Assembly: GCA_016286445.1 (NCBI GenBank)
Contig: JAEESS010000019.1
Location: forward strand, 1 to 37,548
Source of the DNA: Bacillota bacterium
GTDB taxonomy: Bacteria; Bacillota; Clostridia; Christensenellales; CAG-138
Reading direction: 5' to 3'
DNA length: 37,548 nucleotides
Shown piece after piece: positions 27,097-33,439 of the stretch. A model generated the notes under the pieces. That model searched no databases. It saw nothing but the letters and a program-made list of their open reading frames with translations, and was not told the DNA's origin. The position numbers were made by a program, and so were the translations under genes. Every line of letters begins with the position of its first letter. The stretch's first letter is position 1.

Positions 27097-28056
27097 ATGA
27101 AAAACCGTATTCGTATCATTGCGCTGTTGCTGGCGTTGATTCTGTGCATCGGGACGCTGTCCGGCTGCAAGGCGAAGGCGCGTACCGTTGCGGGCTTCGC
27201 TGTCGAAGAGAACGAGGGCAGAAGTGAAACAAGCTATCCGTATATCGTTCACACGTCGCACGCGACCTGGCATCTTGCGGCGGCGGATATCGAGATGATG
27301 GGTGAGGAAGTGTTCTTTGACGGATTGGAGCGCATCCTTGAAAACCAGGAAGCGGACTTTACGGACGCGATCGCCATGCTGGACGGTTATCTCGATGAAG
27401 TCCCCGTGATCGATATCTATACGGATTTTTCCGGACGCACAGAGCAGGGAAAACTCGGCGCCTTCGGCGCTTACTGCCGCTGGAACGTGCCGTGCATCGA
27501 GATCTATCAGCCGGACATGGCCTTCGCCGAGCTGCTGCATGAGTACGCGCATTATCTGACGCATTGCTGCATGCGGTACGAGATCGACGGGAACTTCTGG
27601 TCGGAGGCGATTGCGGAATACGTTTCGAAGTTCATCTGTAAAAACCGGATGTTTTGTTCCGTGTACAGCGAGGACGGAAGGACCGCGCTTGCGGCGCGCG
27701 GCTTTGCAAATCAGGACGGAGATCCGGATATCAGGAAAATGTACTGTGCGGCGGCCGCCGCAATCCGCGACGGCTTGATGATCGGACAGACCTTTTCGGT
27801 CGTCAGTCAGGCGCCGGTGGTGATGACGGAACGGATGCTGGAGCACCCGACACTGACCATGCTGAGCTATTATGAGGCGGGCTGCTTCTTTGACTGGCTT
27901 GTGGAGCGTTACGGAAAGGAACTCGTGTTTGCCAACATGACCATCGGACAGGGCGAATTCAGGGAAGTTTTCGGCGAGGACTTTGAAACGCTGTTCTTCG
28001 CGTGGGCAGAGGACAATCAGACGTTCTGCGAGGAAAACGGACTGAAATTGAACTGA
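27097..28056 (+). CDS. Lipoprotein with HExxH zinc-peptidase signature, paralog 2
   Basis: A 319-residue exported protein with lipobox LSGC (signal MKNRIRIIALLLALILCIG) and no long linker, so it is shorter than paralog 1. The shared domain shows TSHATWHLAAADIEMMG, VPVIDIYTDFSGRT and LLHEYAHYLTHCC, then FWSEAIAEY with the third-ligand glutamate 17 residues after the HExxH. EAGCFFDWLVERYG, VFGEDFETLFFAWAEDN and a late cysteine (FCEENG) close the domain. All signature residues are intact, so activity is plausible. It starts at ATG 27097 after GAGGGGAT, with its own promoter, and is followed by paralog 3 after 18 nt. Confidence 0.75.
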   Translation: MKNRIRIIALLLALILCIGTLSGCKAKARTVAGFAVEENEGRSETSYPYIVHTSHATWHLAAADIEMMGEEVFFDGLERILENQEADFTDAIAMLDGYLDEVPVIDIYTDFSGRTEQGKLGAFGAYCRWNVPCIEIYQPDMAFAELLHEYAHYLTHCCMRYEIDGNFWSEAIAEYVSKFICKNRMFCSVYSEDGRTALAARGFANQDGDPDIRKMYCAAAAAIRDGLMIGQTFSVVSQAPVVMTERMLEHPTLTMLSYYEAGCFFDWLVERYGKELVFANMTIGQGEFREVFGEDFETLFFAWAEDNQTFCEENGLKLN

Positions 28057-28074
28057 TAGGAAGGGGATCTACAC

Positions 28075-29061
28075 ATGAACAGACGGTTTTTCGGAAAAGC
28101 GGTCGCATTTCTTCTCATATTGATGATGTGCTTCGGATTTGGCTGCGCGAAAAAGGACCATACAAGAAAGATCGCGGGGTATACGCTTGAACCGAACGAG
28201 GGGACGTATTCGTACGTCGTTCATACGCCGCATGCGACGTGGCATCTGGCGAAAGCGGACATTGAGCTACTGGGCGAGGACGCGTACTTTACGGGACTCG
28301 AAACCATCTTGACGAATCAGGAAGCGGATTTTGCCGACGCGATCGCGGCGCTGGACGGCTATATGAAAGAAGAGGTCCCGCCGATCGACGTCCATACGGA
28401 CTTCGCCGCGCAAACGGAACGCGCGAAATGGAACAAGGCGGGCGCGTATTATCTCGGACCGGACATGGGCATCTATCTGTATAACGGCTGGGATATGGCG
28501 TGCAATGCGCTGCTGCATGAGTATACGCATTATCTGACGATGGAATGCTGTACGTTCGATCTGTCCAAGGACGGCGGGTTCTGGGCGGAAGCCGTCGCTG
28601 AGTATATTTCGATGTTCGTCTGTACGAACCGGATGTGGCGCGGTTTACAGGCAAGCCTCAGCGAGCAGGACCTGAAAACCGCGCAGAAGCGCGGGATCAC
28701 AGACGCGGACGGATCGCTGAACGCGAAGAAGTATTACTGCTATCTGGCGGCCTATATGCGTTCCGGTGCGGCGATCGGTGAGAAGTACAACGCAGTCAGC
28801 GAGACCCCGATCACGCTGTCGGAGCGGCTTATCGAGCATCCGCAGCCGACGACGATCAGCTATTTCGAGGCGGGCAGCTTCTTCAACTGGCTTACAGAGC
28901 ATTACGGAAAGGATCTCGTGTTCACCCACATGACCATCGGACAGGAGGGCTTCAAGGAGGTCTTCGGCGAGGACTTCGAGACGCTGTTCTTCCAATGGTC
29001 GGCGGACAACGACGCGTGGTGCATCGAAAACGGGATCGTTCTGGGACCGATGGAGGAATAA
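28075..29061 (+). CDS. Lipoprotein with HExxH zinc-peptidase signature, paralog 3
   Basis: A 328-residue exported protein with lipobox FGC (signal MNRRFFGKAVAFLLILMMCF). Its domain has TPHATWHLAKADIELLG, PPIDVHTDF, LLHEYTHYLTMECC and FWAEAVAEY. Here the glutamate lies 19 residues after the HExxH because of a two-residue insertion. EAGSFFNWLTEHYG replaces the cysteine seen in paralogs 1 and 2, and VFGEDFETLFFQW is shared. It begins at ATG 28075 after AGGAAGGGGA, 18 nt after paralog 2, in an apparent operon that continues into the YlbF-family gene with no gap. Confidence 0.75.
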   Translation: MNRRFFGKAVAFLLILMMCFGFGCAKKDHTRKIAGYTLEPNEGTYSYVVHTPHATWHLAKADIELLGEDAYFTGLETILTNQEADFADAIAALDGYMKEEVPPIDVHTDFAAQTERAKWNKAGAYYLGPDMGIYLYNGWDMACNALLHEYTHYLTMECCTFDLSKDGGFWAEAVAEYISMFVCTNRMWRGLQASLSEQDLKTAQKRGITDADGSLNAKKYYCYLAAYMRSGAAIGEKYNAVSETPITLSERLIEHPQPTTISYFEAGSFFNWLTEHYGKDLVFTHMTIGQEGFKEVFGEDFETLFFQWSADNDAWCIENGIVLGPMEE

Positions 29062-29403
29062 ATGATTTTAGACGACGCAAGGATGCTGGCGGACAAGCTG
29101 AAAGCATCCGAAGAATATCAGACCTATCGCGAGGCGAAGGCGCGCGCGTATGCGCAGCCTTCGACCGCCGCGCTTTTGGACGAGTTCTACGCCCTTCGCA
29201 TGAAGGTACAGGCGTCCTCGGTCGCGGGTACGCCGGATACGGAGACGACCGAAAAGCTCCAGAAGCTCGGTGAGCTTTTGCAGTTCGACGCGGCGGCCGC
29301 GGCGTATCTTTTGGCGGAATATCGGCTGAACGCACTATTGGGCGAGATCTACAAGATCCTTGCAAAGGCGGTGGATCTGGACCTCGGCGCGCTCGAAGTG
29401 TGA
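29062..29403 (+). CDS. YlbF/YmcA family protein
   Basis: A 113-residue, mostly helical protein with the Com_YlbF-type pattern: ADKLKASEEYQTYREAKARA at the N-terminus, then a LLDEFYALRMKVQ helix and EYRLNALLGEIYKIL at the end. In Bacillus, YlbF, YmcA and YaaT form a complex that helps RNase Y mature mRNAs and affects sporulation and competence. Whether this is the YlbF or YmcA member cannot be told from length alone. The ATG at 29062 directly abuts the previous stop codon, with GGAGGA just inside that gene. Confidence 0.8.
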   Translation: MILDDARMLADKLKASEEYQTYREAKARAYAQPSTAALLDEFYALRMKVQASSVAGTPDTETTEKLQKLGELLQFDAAAAAYLLAEYRLNALLGEIYKILAKAVDLDLGALEV

Positions 29404-29407
29404 GCGC

Positions 29408-29436
29408 TTGAAATCCGAAGCGGGACATGGTATACT
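29408..29436 (+). promoter_or_regulatory. Promoter of mltG, placed for a leaderless transcript
   Basis: TTGAAA (29408-29413), a 17-bp spacer and TATACT (29431-29436). The mltG ATG at 29443 lies 7 nt after the -10, where transcription would start, and no Shine-Dalgarno is present. Confidence 0.7.
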
Positions 29437-29442
29437 GACGGT

Positions 29443-30594
29443 ATGAAACGGATGGACAAAACCGAGCTCAGCGCCGTGCGCCAGAGATGGCAGCGGTTCT
29501 GGCATTATACGAGACCGATCGCCGTGTGGCTTTTGAGCATCGGTCTGGTTGCGGTGATCGCGATCGTCGCGGTCCGTTTTGTGCTGTCACATTATATCTC
29601 CGCCGTCGATCCGGACGACGCGACGCCGTACGAGGTCGTCATCCCGCAGAACGCGTCCGCGGGCAAGATCGCGGACCTTCTCTATCATGCATGCGGCGAG
29701 GGCGAAAAGGGACTGATCGTGTCCAGCGCGTCGTTCAAGGTCTACGTCGATTTCATCGGCAAGGCGAACAGCCTGAAGGCGGGGACGTACCGGCTCAGCA
29801 AAAACATGACGATCCCGGAGATCGTCGACGTCCTTGCCGAGGGCAATCCCGCGCGGCGAACGACGCGGCTTGTGGTGATTGAAGGCAGAACGGTTGAGGA
29901 CATCGCGGTCTCGATCCGCGAGAACGAAACGATCACGACCGATCCGGAAGCCTTCCTTGCGCTGTGCAGGGACGCTTCGGCGTCCGGAAAGTATCCGTTC
30001 ATCGCAGAGCTCGATCACGTCGATCAGCGCCGCTATGCGCTGGAGGGGTATCTGTTCCCGGACACCTATGAGATCTACGCGGATTCCGCGCCGGAGGAGA
30101 TCCTCGACAAGATGCTGACGCATTATTACGAGGTATACACGGGCGAGTGGGTCAGCCGCGCCGAGGAGCTCGGCATGACGCGCGACGAGGTCATGACGCT
30201 GGCGTCGATCATCGAGCGCGAGGCAAGCGTTCCGGACGATCTGCCCAAGGTCTCCGCCGTGTTCCATAACCGCCTCAAGGAGGGCATGAAGCTCGAATCC
30301 TGCGCAACGCTGAATTACATCACCGGACAGGACCGCTATGTGTTTGCCCGGGACGAGATGGCGATCGATTCGCCGTACAACACCTATCGCTATGCGGGAC
30401 TGCCGGTCGGACCGATCTCGAACCCCGGCGCTGCGGCGATCAAAGCGGCGCTGTATCCCGACGAGACGTTCCTGGAGGAAGGCTACCTTTACTTCTGCAA
30501 CATGAACCCGAAGGAAACGCGCGCGCTTGCCTTTGCAAAGACGTACGAGGAGCATCAGGAGAACGTCGAAAAGTACCGCGAGTTCTGGAACTGA
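29443..30594 (+). CDS. mltG: Endolytic murein transglycosylase MltG (YceG-like)
   Basis: A 383-residue single-pass membrane enzyme that cuts nascent glycan strands and sets chain length. A cytoplasmic stretch is followed by a membrane helix (~24-48, AVWLLSIGLVAVIAIVAV), a LysM-like segment (~90-125, SLKAGTYRLSKNMTIPEI) and the YceG catalytic domain. The catalytic glutamate is E258 in LASIIEREASV. Other family motifs are LEGYLFPDTYEI, LESCATLNYI, YNTYRYAGLPVGPISNPG and LYFCNMN. The ATG at 29443 coincides with the expected transcription start; the ATG at 29452 is the only close alternative and also lacks a binding site. Confidence 0.95.
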   Translation: MKRMDKTELSAVRQRWQRFWHYTRPIAVWLLSIGLVAVIAIVAVRFVLSHYISAVDPDDATPYEVVIPQNASAGKIADLLYHACGEGEKGLIVSSASFKVYVDFIGKANSLKAGTYRLSKNMTIPEIVDVLAEGNPARRTTRLVVIEGRTVEDIAVSIRENETITTDPEAFLALCRDASASGKYPFIAELDHVDQRRYALEGYLFPDTYEIYADSAPEEILDKMLTHYYEVYTGEWVSRAEELGMTRDEVMTLASIIEREASVPDDLPKVSAVFHNRLKEGMKLESCATLNYITGQDRYVFARDEMAIDSPYNTYRYAGLPVGPISNPGAAAIKAALYPDETFLEEGYLYFCNMNPKETRALAFAKTYEEHQENVEKYREFWN

Positions 30595-30621
30595 GCAGAC
30601 GGACATTCGTTCGGACGTTTC

Positions 30622-30801
30622 GATGGGAAATCCATCCTGCGGACGTATGCTGCAGCACGCATAGGCATCAATGAATCCTGAAAATTGAAAACCGAAGACT
30701 GAAGAATGAATGTAGATTTTCCGGAGGAAAATCCTCCTGAACATGCCCGAAGGGCATATATCACCCGCGCGAAGCGCGGATATCACTGCGTCGCAGGCGC
30801 A
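30622..30801. repeat. Cluster of short hairpins separated by ATATCAC, between mltG and sigK
   Basis: This gap has no gene. A small hairpin (GATGG/CCATC, 30622-30636) is followed by a chain of stems: GATTTTCC/GGAAAATC (30715-30733), which overlaps the competing GGAGGA/TCCTCC (30723-30737); ATGCCC-GAA-GGGCAT (30743-30757); and CCGCGC-GAA-GCGCGG (30765-30779). A decayed TGCG/CGCA pair (30787-30801) ends the chain. The ATGCCC, CCGCGC and TGCG stems are separated by exact ATATCAC copies at 30758-30764 and 30780-30786. It looks like a dispersed intergenic repeat or structured RNA element; the class is not certain. Confidence 0.65.
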
Positions 30802-30830
30802 TAAGCCGCGTTCTGATTCGTCACATTCCG

Positions 30831-30862
30831 ACATACCCTATCCGTGGGAGGAAAGGGTATGT
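30831..30862 (+). promoter_or_regulatory. Hairpin enclosing the sigK ribosome binding site and start codon
   Basis: ACATACCCT (30831-30839) is a perfect 9-bp match to AGGGTATGT (30854-30862), with a 14-nt loop holding the Shine-Dalgarno GGGAGG (30846-30851). The ATG start (30859-30861) sits in the 3' arm. In mRNA this would hide the start codon and could control translation. Confidence 0.6.
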
Positions 30863-31548
30863 TTTCTTTTTTATGGCTGCTCATGCAATCGATCGCGTTT
30901 GTCGGCGCGATCGGGTCGAACGGTTCGTTTCCGAAGCCTTTGAGCCCGGAGGAGGAGAAGCTTTGGGTCGAACGGCTGATCCAAGGCTCTGAAGAGGCGC
31001 GGGAGACGCTGATCGTACATAACCTGCGGCTCTGCGCGCACATCGCAAAGAAGTACCAGAAGGCGGAGCGCGATCGCGAAGATCTGATCTCGATCGGCAC
31101 GATCGGGCTCATCAAGGCGGTGTCGACGTTTTCGGAATCGAAGGGCACGCTGTCGGCGTACGCCGCGCGCTGCATCGAAAACGAGATCCTGATGAGCCTG
31201 CGGCGCGAGCGCAAGCTGGTCGAGACCGTCTCGATCGAAGAGCCGGTCGGCGCGGATAAGGAGGGGAACGAGCTCCGGCTTGCGGACCTCGTCTGCACCG
31301 AGGCGGACACGATCTTTGAACAGGTGCAGAGCAGATTGGACGCCGCGATCATCACCGAGACGATGCGGAAGGTGCTCAGTAAGCGAGAGCGCGTGGTTTT
31401 GACACTGCGCTTCGGGCTAAACGGCGACGCGCCGCTGCCGCAGCGCGAAGTCGCAAACGTGCTGGATATCTCCAGAAGCTACGTCTCCCGAATCGAGAAA
31501 AAGGCGGTCGAAAAGATGCGCGCCGCTTTGCGCGGGGACGGCGTATAA
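30859..31548 (+). CDS. sigK: Sporulation sigma factor sigma-K (pro-form)
   Basis: A 229-residue sigma-70 family protein active in the mother cell late in sporulation. The hydrophobic N-terminus (MFSFLWLLMQSIAFVGAIG) resembles the pro-sequence of Bacillus pro-sigma-K and is followed by the SigK-like FPKPLSPEEEKLW. Region 2 reads HNLRLCAHIAKKYQ, EDLISIGTIGLIKAVSTF and ARCIENEILMSLRR; DKEGNELRLADL follows, and region 4 has LTLRFGL and DISRSYVSRIEKKAVEKM. ATG 30859 has GGGAGG upstream. The gene is uninterrupted, with no skin-type element. Sigma-E is the main alternative, but DKEGNE and FPKPLS favour sigma-K. Confidence 0.88.
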   Translation: MFSFLWLLMQSIAFVGAIGSNGSFPKPLSPEEEKLWVERLIQGSEEARETLIVHNLRLCAHIAKKYQKAERDREDLISIGTIGLIKAVSTFSESKGTLSAYAARCIENEILMSLRRERKLVETVSIEEPVGADKEGNELRLADLVCTEADTIFEQVQSRLDAAIITETMRKVLSKRERVVLTLRFGLNGDAPLPQREVANVLDISRSYVSRIEKKAVEKMRAALRGDGV

Positions 31549-31600
31549 AAATCGATCCAAAGCCGGATTCCGGAAAATGTCGGAAAATGACAGGAAACGG

Positions 31601-31629
31601 TTGCCCTTTTTGAACGACTGTGATATACT
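31601..31629 (+). promoter_or_regulatory. Promoter of the prs-like gene
   Basis: TTGCCC (31601-31606), a 17-bp spacer and TATACT (31624-31629). The flanks CGG before the -35 and TGTGA...AA around the -10 are shared with the promoter at 10058-10086. Confidence 0.75.
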
Positions 31630-31676
31630 AAACTTGCTATTGGCAAATACTATCGAAAAGGGGCAAGGGGAACAAA

Positions 31677-32684
31677 ATGTATACGGGATCCGGAATCATC
31701 AAGATCTTTGCAGGCAGAACGGGCAAGCCGTTTGCGCAGCGTATGTGCGATTATCTCGGCGCGCAGATGGGCGACGCGACGACGATCATGTTCGACGAGG
31801 GCAATATCTTCGTTCGCATCAATGAATCCATCCGCGACAAGGACGTCTATATCGTACAGCCGATCGGCAGAGAACCGAACGATGAGTTCACCGAGCTGCT
31901 CTTCTGGATCGATGCATTCAAGCGCTCCAGCGCAAACTCGGTCACCGCGATCATACCGTATTTTTCCTACGCGAAGGGCGATAAAAAGGACGAGCCGCGC
32001 GTTTCGATCCGTGCGCGCGTGTGCGCTGACTGCATCGAAACGATCGGCGTCGACCGTGTGCTGTTCATGGATCTGCACGCGGATCAGGTCGTGGGCTTCT
32101 TCAAGAAGCCGGTCGACCACCTCTCCGCGCGTCCGCTTCTGCTCGAGTACGTCAAGCGGCAGGGCATCGTGAACGACGATCTCGTTGTGGTCTCTCCCGA
32201 CGCCGGCAGCGCAAAGCGCGTGCACAGCTTTGCAACGGCGCTGCAGGTACCGGTCGCGATCGGCGACAAGACGCGTTACGACCACAAGAGCGACGCGAAG
32301 GTGCTGAACATCATCGGCAACGTCGAGAACAAGAACTGCCTCGTCGTGGACGACTTCTCCATCACGGGCGGCACGCTTGTCGACGTCGCAAGAGCATTGA
32401 AGGAGCACGGCGCGCAGCATGTCTACGGCGCGCTTTCCCACAACGTCATGACGCAGAAGGCGATCCACCGCATCGAGGAGAGCGATTACGAATGGCTCGT
32501 CTCCACCGACACGCTTGAATGTCCGTGGGCGAACGAGAGCACCAAGCTGCGCACGATCTCGGCGGCGCCGATGTTCGCGCAGGCGGTCAAGACGATCCAC
32601 GACCGCGCGCCGATGAGCTCGATGTTCGATCACCGCGTGCTGAAGCGTCTGATGGACATGAGCCTCGAAACGAGCGAGGACTGA
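31677..32684 (+). CDS. prs: Ribose-phosphate pyrophosphokinase (divergent member)
   Basis: A 335-residue protein of the PRPP synthetase family, which makes PRPP from ribose 5-phosphate and ATP for nucleotide, His and Trp synthesis. Family blocks are present but altered: DLHADQVVGFFKKPVDHL where DLHAGQIQGFF is usual, VVSPDAGSAKRVHSFA where SPDxGGVxRA is usual, and VVDDFSITGGTLVD where DDIIDTAGT is usual. The PRPP-loop acidic pair DD and TGGT remain, so catalysis is plausible. ATG 31677 follows AAGGGGA. It has its own promoter and terminator, a single-gene unit. Confidence 0.82.
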   Translation: MYTGSGIIKIFAGRTGKPFAQRMCDYLGAQMGDATTIMFDEGNIFVRINESIRDKDVYIVQPIGREPNDEFTELLFWIDAFKRSSANSVTAIIPYFSYAKGDKKDEPRVSIRARVCADCIETIGVDRVLFMDLHADQVVGFFKKPVDHLSARPLLLEYVKRQGIVNDDLVVVSPDAGSAKRVHSFATALQVPVAIGDKTRYDHKSDAKVLNIIGNVENKNCLVVDDFSITGGTLVDVARALKEHGAQHVYGALSHNVMTQKAIHRIEESDYEWLVSTDTLECPWANESTKLRTISAAPMFAQAVKTIHDRAPMSSMFDHRVLKRLMDMSLETSED

Positions 32685-32692
32685 TCAAAACG

Positions 32693-32724
32693 AAAGGGAA
32701 ACGAATCATTCGTTCCCCTTTTTT
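32693..32724 (+). terminator. Intrinsic terminator after prs
   Basis: GGGAAACGAA (32696-32705) pairs with TTCGTTCCC (32709-32717) with one bulged A, followed by a run of T residues to 32724. Confidence 0.8.
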
Positions 32725-32783
32725 GCAACCGTTCGGGCGTTTGCGCGGTATTCCTTTTGAGAACCGAAAAGGAGAACCGAACC

Positions 32784-33101
32784 GTGAAACAGCAGAAACT
32801 GACTGGCTACGCGCCGAAATACCCGAAAAAAGTCCTGCGCGGCGCCGCGCTCGCGGCGGCGGCCCTGCTTGCCGTCGGCGCTTCGACCGGATGCGCGGAG
32901 AAGGCTTCGTGGAAGCCGATAACGGGCGGCGTGCCGCAGATCCTTGAACCGACGCCGGAGCCGATGGAGCTCGGCTATATCGGAACGATGCCGCCGGACA
33001 CCGAGCTGCGCACGGAGGGCATCGTCCCCGTGGAACCGACGGAAGAACCGGACGATCTGGCGCTTTCGGGCGACGTGATGATCGGTGACGATTTTGAATA
33101 A
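32784..33101 (+). CDS. Lipoprotein-like short peptide A, possible radical SAM substrate
   Basis: A 105-residue peptide starting at GTG 32784 with AAGGAGA upstream; the GTG gives an N-terminus that aligns residue for residue with peptide B, while an upstream TTG would not. Residues 1-20 hold the block Y9-x-P11-x-Y13-P14-x-K16-x-x-R19-G20-A21 and a hydrophobic stretch to ~33; a lipobox-like STGC ends at C37. The 68-residue tail is acidic and Pro-rich, ending ALSGDVMIGDDFE. It has no other cysteine. It may be an ordinary small lipoprotein or a precursor acted on by the radical SAM protein two genes on. No clear promoter of its own was found. Confidence 0.7.
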   Translation: MKQQKLTGYAPKYPKKVLRGAALAAAALLAVGASTGCAEKASWKPITGGVPQILEPTPEPMELGYIGTMPPDTELRTEGIVPVEPTEEPDDLALSGDVMIGDDFE

Positions 33102-33112
33102 GGAGAGACCGG

Positions 33113-33430
33113 ATGAAACAGAAACAAGTCCAGGACTACCGTCCGAATTATCCGAGAAAACTGATCCGGGGCGCGATCCTCACGACCGCCGCCGCGGTCG
33201 CGCTGACGGGTACGGCGGGCTGCGAGCTTACGCATACGGGCAAAAATGCGCCGGAAGCGCAGCCGACCGACGAGCTCGTGCTGGACGGCGAGGTCGGCTA
33301 CGAACTCCCGACCGAGGAACCGATGCTCGAGGGAGAACCCACGGTCGAGGAAACGGACGACGCGTTTACGCGCGGGGAGCCCGCGCTTCAGGGCAAGATC
33401 ATCGTGCCGGAAGACACCCCGGAACCGTAA
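33113..33430 (+). CDS. Lipoprotein-like short peptide B, possible radical SAM substrate
   Basis: A 105-residue paralog of peptide A, 11 nt after it, with AAGGAGA before ATG 33113. It shares the same leader spacing: Y9-x-P11-x-Y13-P14-R-K16-x-x-R19-G20-A21, hydrophobic ~22-33, then TAGC with G36-C37. The 68-residue tail is acidic with repeated LxG[EK] units (VLDGE, MLEGE, ALQGK) separated by Glu/Thr/Pro linkers. C37 is the only cysteine. The stop is 9 nt before the radical SAM gene, whose Shine-Dalgarno overlaps the stop region, so the two are very likely co-expressed. Confidence 0.72.
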   Translation: MKQKQVQDYRPNYPRKLIRGAILTTAAAVALTGTAGCELTHTGKNAPEAQPTDELVLDGEVGYELPTEEPMLEGEPTVEETDDAFTRGEPALQGKIIVPEDTPEP

Positions 33431-33439
33431 GGAGCGCAT

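Noticed and set aside
30832-30839. CATACCCT resembling a sigma-E-type -10 upstream of sigK
   Set aside because: No fitting -35 at normal spacing, and it would place the transcript start on the ribosome binding site. The same bases are better explained by the start-codon hairpin.
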